Assembly: GCA_013416395.1 (NCBI GenBank)
Contig: JACCEP010000001.1
Span: forward strand, 744,001-808,000
From: Alcaligenaceae bacterium
GTDB taxonomy: Bacteria > Pseudomonadota > Gammaproteobacteria > Burkholderiales > Burkholderiaceae_B
Reading direction: 5' to 3'
Length of the DNA: 64,000 nucleotides
Shown: piece by piece, positions 8,687 to 17,678 of the stretch
How positions within the stretch are numbered: the stretch's first letter is position 1
How the letters are laid out: each line of letters starts with the position of its first letter
Made by a program: the position numbers and the translations under genes
Notes under the pieces: model-generated
The model's input: only the letters and a program-made list of their open reading frames with translations
Told to the model about the DNA's origin: nothing
Databases searched by the model: none

Positions 8687-9853
8687 ATGGATTTTTCCCT
8701 CAGTTCCGAGCAAGAGACCATACGCGACGCGATTGCAAAAATATGCGAACGCTTTGATGACCAATACTGGCTCGAGAAAGACACACACGGCGACTTTCCG
8801 TATGACTTTCATCAGGCATTGGCGAAGGATGGCTGGCTGGGAATCTGCATTCCTGAAGAATATGGTGGGTCAGGCCTGGGTATTACCGAAGCGGCAATTA
8901 TGATGCAAACCATTAGCCGATCGGGGGCGGGGCTGAGCGGTGCATCGGCAGTACACATGAATATTTTTGGCTTGAACCCGGTTGTGCAGTTTGGCACTGA
9001 AGAGCAAAAGCAACGCATGTTGCCACCCCTGGTTCAGGGCATTGAGAAAGCGTGCTTTGCTGTCACAGAGCCCAACACCGGGCTCAATACAACACAACTG
9101 AAAGTCAAAGCCGAACGCCAGGGGGATCATTACGTGTTGAGCGGCGCCAAAGTGTGGATATCTACCGCTCAAGTTGCCGAGAAAATGCTGATTCTGGCGC
9201 GAACTACGCCTTTGGAAGAAGTCACAAAACACACGGAAGGCCTTAGCCTCTTCTACACCACCCTCGATCGGGATTTTGTCAGAGTTCAGGAAATCGACAA
9301 AATGGGGCGCAAATGTGTGGACTCCAACGAGCTCTTTATTGACAACCTTAAGGTGCCTGTTGAGGATCGTATTGGTGAAGAAGGCAAAGGGTTTACCTAC
9401 ATTCTGCACGGCATGAACGCCGAGCGCATTTTGATTGCCGCCGAAGCTGTTGGCCTGGGTCACGCTGCCATAGCGCGTGCAACAAACTATGCCAATGAGC
9501 GTGTGGTCTTTGGACGCCCTATTGGCAAGAATCAGGCCGTTCAACACCCGCTTGCGGCAAGCTGGATGGCGCTAGAAGCTGCAAACCTGATGATGTATAA
9601 CGCCGCCTCGCTTTATGACAAAGGGCTGCCGGCAGGCGCTCAGGCGAATGCGGCCAAATACCTGGCAGGCGAGGCGGGCTTCAAGGCCTGCGAAACAGCG
9701 GTGATGACGCATGGTGGTTTCGGCTATGCCAAGGAATATCACGTAGAGCGCTATCTGCGCGAAATACTGATTCCACGCATCGCCCCGATCAGCCCACAAC
9801 TTGTTCTGTGTTACATCGCCGAGCGTGTGCTTGGCCTGCCTAAATCGTATTGA
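8687..9853 (+). CDS. Acyl-CoA dehydrogenase (catalytic Glu in helix G position)
   Basis: This FAD-dependent acyl-CoA dehydrogenase has 388 aa from the ATG at 8687 (MDFSLSSEQ, the usual family opening). It has the N-terminal helical domain, a beta-domain (CFAVTEPNTG, VWIST) and a C-terminal four-helix domain. The residue matching Glu376 of medium-chain enzymes is not Glu: the segment reads RIAPIS instead of an EGT motif. Glu246 in GMNAERILIA aligns with the helix-G catalytic Glu of isovaleryl-CoA and long-chain dehydrogenases. A branched-chain acyl-CoA substrate is therefore likely. It sits between CoA-transferases and MaoC proteins. Confidence 0.88.
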   Translation: MDFSLSSEQETIRDAIAKICERFDDQYWLEKDTHGDFPYDFHQALAKDGWLGICIPEEYGGSGLGITEAAIMMQTISRSGAGLSGASAVHMNIFGLNPVVQFGTEEQKQRMLPPLVQGIEKACFAVTEPNTGLNTTQLKVKAERQGDHYVLSGAKVWISTAQVAEKMLILARTTPLEEVTKHTEGLSLFYTTLDRDFVRVQEIDKMGRKCVDSNELFIDNLKVPVEDRIGEEGKGFTYILHGMNAERILIAAEAVGLGHAAIARATNYANERVVFGRPIGKNQAVQHPLAASWMALEAANLMMYNAASLYDKGLPAGAQANAAKYLAGEAGFKACETAVMTHGGFGYAKEYHVERYLREILIPRIAPISPQLVLCYIAERVLGLPKSY

Positions 9854-9905
9854 TGATCACCTTTGCCGGTATGTGAGGCACAAGAGCGGGTTCAAGGAGA
9901 ATTAA

Positions 9906-10364
9906 ATGTCTGGGCTGTATTACGAACAATTTGAAGTGGGGCATGTGTTTAAGCACCCCATTACGCGCACTGTTACCGAAATGGACAACACGCTGTTCTC
10001 GACGTTGACCATGAACCCGCAACCTTTACATCTGGATGCCGAGTTCGCTGCCAAAACAGAATTTGGCCAACGTCTGGTCAACAGCCTATTTACGTTGGGT
10101 TTGGTCATTGGCCTTACCGTCAGCGACACCACCCTGGGTACTACGATTGCTAATCTGGGTATGTCAGACGTTCGGTTTCCTCATCCTGTATTTCATGGCG
10201 ATACCATCAGGGTCGAGACGAAAGTGATCTCGACGCGTACCAGCAAGTCGCGCAACGACGCAGGCATTATCGAGTTCGAGCACAAGGGCATAAATCAACG
10301 TGGTGAAATCGTTTGTCTTTGCATTCGCTCGGCGTTCATGAAGCGGCTTCCCGTCAATCCTTAA
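9906..10364 (+). CDS. MaoC-like hot-dog dehydratase/hydratase
   Basis: The 152-aa hot-dog-fold protein of the MaoC family would hydrate an enoyl-CoA. The region that normally carries the D-x4-H catalytic pair reads N-P-Q-P-L-H, with Asn at the Asp position. This N..H variant is what I recall from mesaconyl-CoA/beta-methylmalyl-CoA hydratase-like members, so a methyl-branched C5 acyl-CoA is a reasonable guess. GGAGAA precedes the ATG. Following directly behind an acyl-CoA dehydrogenase, it fits oxidation followed by hydration. Confidence 0.82.
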   Translation: MSGLYYEQFEVGHVFKHPITRTVTEMDNTLFSTLTMNPQPLHLDAEFAAKTEFGQRLVNSLFTLGLVIGLTVSDTTLGTTIANLGMSDVRFPHPVFHGDTIRVETKVISTRTSKSRNDAGIIEFEHKGINQRGEIVCLCIRSAFMKRLPVNP

Positions 10365-10372
10365 AGAACACG

Positions 10373-11650
10373 ATGACGCTCACCCCAGCAAACACCGACC
10401 ACAAACGTTCAGATGCGCGCATGGCGGGGCTGGCACTGTTGCTTGGCTTTGTCTTCAACGCCATTGGTCGTGGGGTAGGCGACACCTATATTGTGTTTAT
10501 TCTTCCGCTCTCTGCCGAGTTCGGATGGAATCGATCTGAAATATCCAGCGTGTACTCTGTTTACATGCTAGCCACGGGCTTGTCCGCACCGTTTGTGGGG
10601 ATGCTGTTTGATCGATTCGGGCCACGTGTTGTTTACTCATGCGGCTTGGGCTGTTTAGGGCTGGCTTACGTGACGGCAGGCAGTCTTAACCACCTTTGGC
10701 AGTTTTACCTTTGCGTAGGTGTTGCGGGGGGCCTGGGCGTGGCATCTTTGGGCATGGTTCCTGCGGCCAGCCTGATTAGCCGCTGGTTTCGAGGCAACAC
10801 AGGAACAGCCTTGGGCATCGCCTATGCCGGGCTGGGTTGCGGCACGCTATTAATCGTTCCGCTGGCGCAGTACATGAGCGTATCGGTTGGGTGGCGAGAT
10901 GCGTACCATGTTCTCGGTGGTGCGTTGTTGGTGCTTTTGCCGTTGATTGTGCTGATTCCCTGGAAGGCATTGTGGGCCGGGCCTCGCGTCGGGGTGCACA
11001 CCGACGACTTCTCGCAGGCGCGCAAACATGAAGCCGCCTCAGCCAAAGGTACGTTGCGTGCGGCCATCAGAAGGCCGGCCTTCTGGTCATTGGCGCAAGT
11101 GTTTGGTTTTACCGGGCTGGCCATGTACACCATTTTGGTTCAGACCATCGCCTTTCTTGTTGAAACCGGCATGGCACCGCTGCAGGCGGCCAGTGCATAC
11201 GGGGTGGCCGGGATGTTGTCGGTTGGCGGCGTGATGGCATCAGGGGCTTTGGCTGATCGCATAGGGTATCGACGTACCGTAGCGGGCAGCTTTGTGTTCA
11301 CCCTGATTGGGATTGCGTCATTGCTGGGGTTGTCGCATAACCCCTCGCCCTGGTTGCTCGTTACGTTTATTGGGTTTTTTGGTATCGCGCAAGGCGCTCG
11401 TGGCCCCGTGGTATCGGGCCTGTGCGCGAAAATTTTTCCCGGCGCCGGGTTGGCAACCATTTATGGCGTGATCTATGCGTGCATGTCGATGGGCGCAGCC
11501 ACGGGGTCGTTGGTTTCTGGGGTTTTGCACGACGTAACGGGTGGCTATCGGGCGGGTTTTATGTTTTCCATGGTGTGCGTTGTGATCGCGATTGCTCCGT
11601 TCTGGACATCCTCTTCGCTGAAGCAGGCGGCGCTGGCCATGCGTCGGTAA
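10373..11650 (+). CDS. MFS transporter
   Basis: This 425-aa major facilitator protein has about 12 hydrophobic segments. The start is taken at the ATG nine bases after the MaoC stop, because an earlier in-frame start would lie inside the MaoC gene. The VGMLFDRFGPRVV loop between helices 2 and 3 and ASGALADRIGYRRTV between helices 8 and 9 are the duplicated MFS signature loops. It resembles monocarboxylate/oxalate-formate-type carriers, but the substrate is not determinable. The locus thus has a second uptake (or efflux) route beside TRAP. Confidence 0.85.
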   Translation: MTLTPANTDHKRSDARMAGLALLLGFVFNAIGRGVGDTYIVFILPLSAEFGWNRSEISSVYSVYMLATGLSAPFVGMLFDRFGPRVVYSCGLGCLGLAYVTAGSLNHLWQFYLCVGVAGGLGVASLGMVPAASLISRWFRGNTGTALGIAYAGLGCGTLLIVPLAQYMSVSVGWRDAYHVLGGALLVLLPLIVLIPWKALWAGPRVGVHTDDFSQARKHEAASAKGTLRAAIRRPAFWSLAQVFGFTGLAMYTILVQTIAFLVETGMAPLQAASAYGVAGMLSVGGVMASGALADRIGYRRTVAGSFVFTLIGIASLLGLSHNPSPWLLVTFIGFFGIAQGARGPVVSGLCAKIFPGAGLATIYGVIYACMSMGAATGSLVSGVLHDVTGGYRAGFMFSMVCVVIAIAPFWTSSSLKQAALAMRR

Positions 11651-11692
11651 TTGGCACGCCTCAGCAGATTGCAATTAAGCATACCCTGATTG

Positions 11693-11725
<33 letters not shown>

Positions 11726-11807
11726 GGCTAACGTCTCGACCCGCACCGTTCACCGTTCACCGTATTGGTTTGACTTTACTTTGACACTGTATAAAAGGCA
11801 TAACGGC

Positions 11808-12278
11808 ATGACACAAGACATCACCACAATTGGGCACGGCTTTTATTGGGATGATTTGAAGCTGGGTTTTAAGTTCAAGACCATTGGGCGTACGATTACC
11901 CAGGCTGATCTGGTTAACTTCGTGAATATCAGCTGGCTGAACGAAGAACTGTTTGCAAACGCGCACGCGCGTGAGGGCATGGCCATACGGGGGCGCCCGG
12001 TACCGGCTGCCCTGGTGTATGCATATGCTGAGGGCTTGCTTACGCCCAGTATGCAGCATACGGGTCTGGCATTTCTTAATGCTGAAATCGATGTAAAAGG
12101 GCCTACACTGGTTGACGACACCATTCATGTTGAGTGTGAGGTCATTGAGTTGCGCAAAGCCTCCAGTGGCCATCGTGGTCACGCCAGAACACTGAACAAG
12201 GTTATTAACCAGCATGGTGAAACAGTCATCGAGTACAACCCCTTACGCATGATGAAGTTGCGCCCAGAGGCTGTCTGA
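11808..12278 (+). CDS. MaoC-like hot-dog protein lacking the catalytic D/N-x4-H pair
   Basis: The protein has 156 aa from the ATG at 11808; an in-frame TTG at 11781 is less likely because AAAAGG precedes the ATG. It shares the hot-dog layout with the MaoC gene at 9906 (GFYWDDLKLGFKFKTIGRTITQADLVNF; then FLNAEIDVKGPTLVDDTIHVECEV). Where a hydratase pair would lie it reads ISWLNEELF, with no His. It may be a non-catalytic partner of the first MaoC protein, a thioesterase-like enzyme or a binding subunit. It is separated from the MFS gene by the CAACGG repeat. Confidence 0.72.
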   Translation: MTQDITTIGHGFYWDDLKLGFKFKTIGRTITQADLVNFVNISWLNEELFANAHAREGMAIRGRPVPAALVYAYAEGLLTPSMQHTGLAFLNAEIDVKGPTLVDDTIHVECEVIELRKASSGHRGHARTLNKVINQHGETVIEYNPLRMMKLRPEAV

Positions 12279-12315
12279 GCATTTGCGTATTTACCCACTA
12301 TCAGGAGAGTCAAGC

Positions 12316-12603
12316 ATGACTGCCTATGCCATTTTTGATGTTGATGTGACCGACGCCGAGCAGTACAACGAATACAAAAAACTGGTGCCGCCTTCGATCG
12401 CTGCATACGGCGGAAAGTTTGTGGTGCGTGGGGGCGAGCCAGAAGTGCTGGAGGGGGAGTGGTCGCCGCGCCGTATTGTGATGCTGGAGTTTCCGTCCGT
12501 TGAAATAGCCAGGCAGTGGCTTGACTCGCCTGAGTATGCTCAGGCCCGTGCGCTCAGACACATTGCCGCATCGACGAATGCCATTGTGGTTCAAGGGGTT
12601 TAG
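12316..12603 (+). CDS. DUF1330 family protein
   Basis: A 95-aa protein of the DUF1330 ferredoxin-like dimeric alpha/beta-barrel family. It has the typical opening AYAIFDVDVTDAEQYNEYKK and the conserved GGKFVVRGGEPEVLEG segment, ending in the VVQGV strand. The start at 12316 is chosen for the upstream CAGGAGAG. No reaction is established for the family. It closes the first catabolic cluster, 37 bases after the MaoC-like gene, and is probably cotranscribed with it. Confidence 0.85.
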   Translation: MTAYAIFDVDVTDAEQYNEYKKLVPPSIAAYGGKFVVRGGEPEVLEGEWSPRRIVMLEFPSVEIARQWLDSPEYAQARALRHIAASTNAIVVQGV

Positions 12604-12662
12604 TGTCGTGACCCTATCGCATCCGAAAACCTAATAAACTGGCGGTTTTCTGATACGTGTTC

Positions 12663-13505
12663 ATGATGACACCCTTTGAGGCGCTTGCCTGTCCGCTGGA
12701 TGGCAATGCACTGCATTGCGACGGTAAAACGTGGCGATGCAATGCGGGCCACAGCTTTGATATTGCCAGCCAGGGTTACACCCATCTGCTGCCTGTTCAA
12801 AACAAGCGCTCGCGCGATCCGGGTGACAGCAAAGAAATGGTCGCCGCTCGCAGGCGGTTTCTGAATGCCGGTGGCTACCACGCTGTAGCCATTTCAACCG
12901 CCGCTGCTGCGTTGGAAGGCCTGCCACTCGATGCCGCCACCTCGCTTCTGGACGCAGGGTGCGGCGAGGGGTATTACCTGCGCCAACTCGCAAGCGAGTT
13001 AAACCCGCGTCAGCGCCTTACCGTCGTTGGGCTTGATATCTCCAAATGGGCTGTTCTGGCGGCAGCCAAGCAATGCGCACACGTCCGCTGGGTGGTGGGA
13101 AGTAATGCCAACCTGCCCATACTCGATGCCTCCATTGATCGCGTGCTGTGCGTGTTCGGCTTTCCTGTTTACCCGGAGTTTTCACGAGTACTAAAACCAG
13201 GTGGCGTGCTGGTGCAGGTAGATGCGGGGGCCGATCATCTGCGAGAGTTGCGTGAAATCATTTACCCCACGCTCAAGCCGGCTCGCAGCGCGGAAGCGTC
13301 TACACCCCAAGGGTTTTCGTTACAGGCGGTCGACACCATTCAGTATCCACTCACTATTGTCGGTAACGAACAGATTACTGACCTGCTTGCCATGACACCG
13401 CACCTGCACCGCGCCAGCGCCGAAGGCCGTAAGGCAGCGCAGGCACTGACCTCGTTGACGGTGACGGTAGATGTGAGGGTGGTGCGGTGGCGCCTGCTCC
13501 CATAA
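12663..13505 (+). CDS. rlmA: RlmA-like 23S rRNA (guanine-N1)-methyltransferase
   Basis: This SAM-dependent methyltransferase (about 280 aa; GTG 12657, ATG 12663 and ATG 12666 are all possible starts) is close to E. coli RlmA, which methylates G745 of 23S rRNA. The family hallmarks HSFDIASQGYTHLLPVQNKRSRDPGDS and the SAM motif LLDAGCGEGYY are present. The N-terminal zinc site normally reads C-x2-C-x12-C-x3-H. Here it is C10-x2-D13-x12-C26-x3-H30, so the second Cys is Asp, with a spare Cys19 nearby. It is probably an independent housekeeping gene. Confidence 0.85.
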   Translation: MMTPFEALACPLDGNALHCDGKTWRCNAGHSFDIASQGYTHLLPVQNKRSRDPGDSKEMVAARRRFLNAGGYHAVAISTAAAALEGLPLDAATSLLDAGCGEGYYLRQLASELNPRQRLTVVGLDISKWAVLAAAKQCAHVRWVVGSNANLPILDASIDRVLCVFGFPVYPEFSRVLKPGGVLVQVDAGADHLRELREIIYPTLKPARSAEASTPQGFSLQAVDTIQYPLTIVGNEQITDLLAMTPHLHRASAEGRKAAQALTSLTVTVDVRVVRWRLLP

Positions 13506-13588
13506 TAGCGAGACAGATCGCACACTTATTGAAGACATGTGTAACTTGTTCGCGGTAGCGGCAGCCTTAGCGCAATGCCCATGTTTGG

Positions 13589-14623
13589 TCACTGTTGCGA
13601 CATTGCAGGTAGCGTCACCGGTCCGCATGATTGACGGAAAACCAGTTGAGTCGCGATCCGGACATGCTCTGGCGGCTCTACATTGTGCTGCCGATCAATT
13701 TGCTTGAGAATCAACTGAGCGGCTACTTCGCCGACAACGCTAAGGTCCCATCTTAGTGCGGTGATTGCTGGACTGAAGAGCTGGGACAAGTCGGTATCGC
13801 CAATGCTGATCACACTTATGTCGTCGGGCACTGAGCGACCAGAATGGCGTATGGCCTGAAGTACGCCTGCAAGTATTCGTGTTCCCAGGCAGATAAATGC
13901 TGTCGGCCCATCTTCTGACGAAATCAGAGATAACGCATCGCTGAAAGCAAACTCCATAGACGATTTTTCGGCGCGAATAAGCTTTGATAGAGGCTCTAGC
14001 CCACGCCCTTGGAAAGCGGCTTCAAATCCGGCGATTCGATCCCTGCCGGGCCGCAAGTCTAACCCTGGAGTTAGCATGGCAATGCGTCGATGTCCAAGAT
14101 TTAGTAGGTACTCGGTTGCTTGTTTGGCGCCACCATAGTGGTCTACCTGTATGCCCGTCGAACCTGGTCCAACGTCTCGATCGAGCGCGACAACAGGAAG
14201 ATCCTTGGCAAGACGCTGGACCAATTCGGGCGACTCAGTTTCGCAAGGCCCCATGATAATGCCGTCCACTCGCCGGCCCCGAAAGGCGTCGATTAAAACT
14301 TTCTCGCGTGTTCGTTCGTTGTGGGTACTCGCTACAAGCAGGGCGTAACCTGCTTCCTGAAATGTAGTCTCTGCTGCTGTGATGATCGTCGCATACAGAG
14401 GGTTAGCGAGGTCGGATACCAGAAGGCCAATGACCCCTGATGAGCGGGTACGCATGCTGCGCGCAACTGCGTCGGGTTCGTATCCGAGTTGACGCGCGGC
14501 CTTGGTGACCGCTGCGATTGCCTTGTCGCTGACACGACCAGTGCGGTTTAGCGCGCGAGAGGCGGTTCCGAGTGAGACGCCCGCTTCTTTGGCTACTTCT
14601 CTGATAGTGACCCGAACCTTCAT
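13589..14623 (-). CDS. LacI family transcriptional repressor
   Basis: The 344-aa repressor has an N-terminal LacI helix-turn-helix (TIREVAKEAGVSLGTASRALN) with hinge helix (EPDAVARSMRT), followed by a two-lobed periplasmic-binding-protein-like sensor (VIGLLVSDLANPLYATII; DGIIMGPCETESPELV). GAGG lies before the ATG. It is divergent from the SnoaL-Bug-SDR operon, with two operator-like sites between them. The effector is probably the compound taken up or degraded by that operon. LacI regulators of non-sugar catabolism are common in Burkholderiales. Confidence 0.9.
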   Translation of the reverse strand: MKVRVTIREVAKEAGVSLGTASRALNRTGRVSDKAIAAVTKAARQLGYEPDAVARSMRTRSSGVIGLLVSDLANPLYATIITAAETTFQEAGYALLVASTHNERTREKVLIDAFRGRRVDGIIMGPCETESPELVQRLAKDLPVVALDRDVGPGSTGIQVDHYGGAKQATEYLLNLGHRRIAMLTPGLDLRPGRDRIAGFEAAFQGRGLEPLSKLIRAEKSSMEFAFSDALSLISSEDGPTAFICLGTRILAGVLQAIRHSGRSVPDDISVISIGDTDLSQLFSPAITALRWDLSVVGEVAAQLILKQIDRQHNVEPPEHVRIATQLVFRQSCGPVTLPAMSQQ

Positions 14624-14975
14624 TGTGTAACCTCGAACAATTGTCGCGCCATATGTCTTCTCTCTAAGCTTCTTGGGCTGATACCAGGCAGTTTGGGAGC
14701 TGGGTGTGGTTGGCTTTCTTTAACTCACTCTGTACCAAAGAACGCTGAGCGTTGCTTAGTAGCGCCAGAACCATCTGTAAGCCGCTGGTTCTGTGTTGTT
14801 GAGCGTGATAAAGCAACCAGATTTTAAATAGCGGGTAGCGCTCGAACGAGAACTTGGACAGTCTGAAAACCAGTTACTGTCTTCACGCAATGGTACTACC
14901 GATCATGGCGCGTCTGTTTAGCCTGAACTCACGATTGGAGCAAATAGTACTGTTTATATGTTAGTCACGCCATTG

Positions 14976-14993
14976 TGTGGAAACGTTCAGTTT
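14976..14993. promoter_or_regulatory. Auxiliary LacI-type operator half-site
   Basis: TGTGGAAACGTT followed by CAGTTT repeats the first 12 bases of the perfect operator at 15139 but not its right arm. Twelve identical bases in an AT-rich gap are unlikely by chance. It may be a weaker auxiliary operator used for looping or for autoregulation of the repressor. Confidence 0.55.
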
Positions 14994-15130
14994 GTGATCG
15001 GTTTGTTTCTTTTTTATTCAAAAGCTTAAATTAAGTCAATTCTATGTAAAGAAGAATTGATGCTTAGATCCCACGAATTGAACCGTATTGATAAGGGTAT
15101 ACCCCAATTTTTACTGAATTAGTTTAATCC

Positions 15131-15156
15131 CATAATATTGTGGAAACGTTTCCACA
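15131..15156 (+). promoter_or_regulatory. Main LacI-type operator overlapping the predicted transcription start
   Basis: TGTGGAAACGTTTCCACA (15139-15156) is a perfect 18-bp palindrome with the central CG typical of LacI-family operators. It begins two bases after a -10-like CATAAT (15131-15136), so bound repressor would cover the transcription start. It lies 77 bases before the ATG of the SnoaL-like gene. Confidence 0.78.
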
Positions 15157-15233
15157 TTTATTCATTTTAAAGTGTTTTTTTAAGAGCTTGGCATGCATCA
15201 ATTTTTCAATTTCAGAGTGACGAGGCTATCTTA

Positions 15234-15674
15234 ATGTTAGGCAATCTACAGGCTGCACGAATCCAGACGGTGAAAGATCATATGGCGCTTGAGTGTACGC
15301 ATGAGTGGGACAAAGTGATTGATACCTTCGAGCACCCCCGTTATGAAATGCACGCAACAGGGGCAGTTTTTGATGGTGCCAAAGAGGTACTGGGTTATTT
15401 CCATTCTTCGCGCGACGCTTTCCCCGATCTTAAGAACGAAATTATTGCTATTGGCGCTGCAGATGACACCGATGTGGTCTTGGTGGAGTTTTGGCTTGAA
15501 GGAACGCATCAGGGTGTGTTTTCGGTAAATGGAAAGATCTACGAACCTACTGGCCGAAAATTTCGTGTACGCATGGCGGCATCGTTTGAGTTCGCGCAGG
15601 GCTCGAACAAAATCATCTGTGAGCGACCCTATTCGTGTCAAGACGCCAAGCTACGCGCACTGGGGTTGCTTTGA
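15234..15674 (+). CDS. SnoaL-like (NTF2 fold) protein
   Basis: The 146-aa protein has the NTF2-like cone fold of the SnoaL family. An N-terminal helical part with HEWDKVIDTFEHPRYEMHATG is followed by the SRDAFPDLKNEIIAIGA segment characteristic of SnoaL-like cyclases/hydrolases. The strand run VVLVEFWLEGTHQG...GRKFRVRMAASFEF completes the fold. Members act as cyclases, isomerases, dehydratases or ligand binders, so the reaction is open. It is the first gene behind the LacI operator and so probably defines the operon's inducible catabolic function. Confidence 0.75.
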   Translation: MLGNLQAARIQTVKDHMALECTHEWDKVIDTFEHPRYEMHATGAVFDGAKEVLGYFHSSRDAFPDLKNEIIAIGAADDTDVVLVEFWLEGTHQGVFSVNGKIYEPTGRKFRVRMAASFEFAQGSNKIICERPYSCQDAKLRALGLL

Positions 15675-15831
15675 TGCAACGGGAAAAAGCATTCACGAAA
15701 AAGTAATCTGCAGCAGCCATCAACAGCATCCGCAGCATTCTTTACGGCGGTAACAATGCACCGGCTTTATCTGAAGGGTGCTACAGATTGTGAGCACAAC
15801 ATCTAAAAATGTAAGACAAAGGAGACTCAAA

Positions 15832-16791
15832 ATGAGAAACATATTATCGACATTGCTTTTATCCTCGCTCTTTCTTGCCTCAGCAGCGGCGGCCAACGAT
15901 TACCCAACCCACCCTATTCGCATGCTGCTTCCTTTCTCAGCAGGAGGGGGAGGAGACACATTGGGCCGCGTCTTGGCCGCCCGTTTTTCTGAAGAACTTA
16001 AACAACCCGTAGTCGTTGAAAACAAACCGGGTGCCGGCGGCACAATTGGAATTAATGCCGTCGCTAAATCTGCAGCCGATGGTTATACGATCACCATCGG
16101 GGGCATGACCACTCATGTCCTGTCTCCATCGGTGTATCGCGATCTTCCTTACGACCCCGTCAAGGACTTTACATCCATCGGAGCTATAGGTACATCTCCC
16201 ATCATCATTATCGCGGCTAATGATTTTCCAGCGAATAACCTTGCCGAGCTGAAAAAGTTGGCAGACTCGAAGGCGGAACCGATTCAATACGCCAGCTGGG
16301 GAATGGGCTCGACGGGGCATTTTTGTGGGGAAGTCTTGGTTCACAAAAGCCATTTAAAACTTCAGCACGTCCCTTATAAGGGCACCACTCAGGTTGTGAC
16401 TGATGTTATTGGCGGTCATGTCAGTGTTGGGATAGTAGACATAGCAACCGGCTTGCCATTTGTGCGTGATGGCAAAGTTAAGGCGCTGGCTGTCTGTACG
16501 CGCCGCGCTTCAAGTTTGCCAGACGTAGCCAGTTATCCGGAACAAGGTGTGGACTTTGACCGCGAGTTGAATTGGGCCATGTATGTCCCTGCAGGTACCC
16601 CCCAACCCATTGTGAACAAGCTCTCAACATTACTCGAAAAAGTGTTGCAGGAACCAGAAGTTGTGAAGAAGCTGCTGACCCTTGGCATTACTGCCAGGTA
16701 TATAGCTGGCCCTACACATGAGAAAGCCAATGTGGAGGACATCGCTGCATGGAAGGCGATTGCTGTAGAAGCGGGGATCCAGCCTCAGTAG
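15832..16791 (+). CDS. Bug family (tripartite tricarboxylate transporter) substrate-binding protein
   Basis: This 319-aa periplasmic receptor starts at the ATG behind AAAGGAGAC. It has a signal peptide (residues 1 to about 20, ending AAAAND) and the Bug signature YPTHPIRMLLPFSAGGGGDTLGRVLA, then KPGAGGTIG and a C-terminal YVPAGTPQPIVNKL segment. Bug proteins bind carboxylates or amides; many are orphans without TctAB membrane partners, as here. It is probably induced with its LacI-controlled neighbours to import or sense the operon's substrate. Confidence 0.9.
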   Translation: MRNILSTLLLSSLFLASAAAANDYPTHPIRMLLPFSAGGGGDTLGRVLAARFSEELKQPVVVENKPGAGGTIGINAVAKSAADGYTITIGGMTTHVLSPSVYRDLPYDPVKDFTSIGAIGTSPIIIIAANDFPANNLAELKKLADSKAEPIQYASWGMGSTGHFCGEVLVHKSHLKLQHVPYKGTTQVVTDVIGGHVSVGIVDIATGLPFVRDGKVKALAVCTRRASSLPDVASYPEQGVDFDRELNWAMYVPAGTPQPIVNKLSTLLEKVLQEPEVVKKLLTLGITARYIAGPTHEKANVEDIAAWKAIAVEAGIQPQ

Positions 16792-16868
16792 GTGAGCATT
16801 GCAACCGGTTCAGAAAGCAGACGTGCCGACTTTCGGCGCGCCTGCCCAGATCATTGGACGAGATATGT

Positions 16869-17633
16869 ATGAGACTGCTTGAAGATCGAGTTGTCATAAT
16901 TTCTGGCGCAGCCCATCCGAAGGGGATTGGGAAGGCTACGGCGCAGCTTTTTGTTGAGCATGGTGCTCGTGTAGCCGTTCTCGATCTGGATGAAACCAGC
17001 TTGAAAGAGTCAGCCCACGACATTAGTCCAGACCCATCGAAAGTTATAGCTTTACAGTGTGACGTCAGTAGTATGGAGCAGTGCCAGCGTGCTGTCAGTC
17101 AAGTCATGGACTGGTCAGGCGGCAGAATTGATGTGTTGGTCAACAATGCAGCCATCACGCAGAAAGCCGCCTTCCAGGAAATTACCGAAGCCGAGTTCGA
17201 CAGGATCACTAGCGTGAATCTTAGAGGGGTGTTTTTCCTCTCGAAGGCGGTAATCCCGGCCATGAAGGCACAAGCATCAGGCAGCATTGTTTGTATTTCG
17301 TCTTTGTCTGCCCAGAACGGCGGTGGGATTTTCGGTGGTGCTCACTATTGTGGTGCAAAGGCTGGTGTATTGGGGATGGCTCGCGCAATGGCCAAAGAGT
17401 TTGGGCCTCACGGGATTCGCGTCAATACCATTGCTCCCGGCTTGGTCACGACAGACTTCTCCAAGACGGGGCGCTCAGATGAAAGCAAGGATGAATCGGC
17501 ACAGGCCTGGCCTTTGCGCCGTGCAGGGAGGCCTTATGAGATCGCAAATGGCTGCTTGTTTCTGGCCAGTGATCTTAGCTCTTATGTGACGGGCACCACG
17601 TTGGACATTAATGGTGGTGCTTACATGAACTGA
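16869..17633 (+). CDS. SDR family oxidoreductase
   Basis: This 254-aa NAD(P)-dependent short-chain dehydrogenase/reductase starts at the ATG preceding RLLEDRVVIISG; an earlier in-frame start would overlap the Bug gene. The dinucleotide motif is expanded (SGAAHPKGIG) compared with the usual TGxxxGIG. Catalytic Ser lies in CISSLSA and the Tyr-Lys pair in YCGAK. Asp following the second strand (VLDLDE) favours NAD. It probably oxidises a hydroxyl intermediate in the LacI-controlled pathway. Confidence 0.87.
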   Translation: MRLLEDRVVIISGAAHPKGIGKATAQLFVEHGARVAVLDLDETSLKESAHDISPDPSKVIALQCDVSSMEQCQRAVSQVMDWSGGRIDVLVNNAAITQKAAFQEITEAEFDRITSVNLRGVFFLSKAVIPAMKAQASGSIVCISSLSAQNGGGIFGGAHYCGAKAGVLGMARAMAKEFGPHGIRVNTIAPGLVTTDFSKTGRSDESKDESAQAWPLRRAGRPYEIANGCLFLASDLSSYVTGTTLDINGGAYMN

Positions 17634-17678
17634 GTCTTGATGATTCGTTCGCATTAAGCGCCATTAAAGGAACTAAAT

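Larger units (their letters stand above)
14624..15233. promoter_or_regulatory. 610-bp divergent regulatory region between lacI-type gene and operon
   Basis: This is the longest non-coding stretch of the window. Its right half is clearly AT-richer than the neighbouring genes. It holds a perfect 18-bp dyad (15139-15156), a half-matching site 163 bp upstream (14976-14993) and a CATAAT -10-like hexamer (15131-15136). No open frame, tRNA or mobile-element end was recognised in 14624-14970. Confidence 0.6.

Noticed and set aside
8870-9547. Long open frame (225 codons) antisense to the acyl-CoA dehydrogenase
   Set aside because: Its composition follows the sense gene's codon bias and it shows no family motif or ribosome site.
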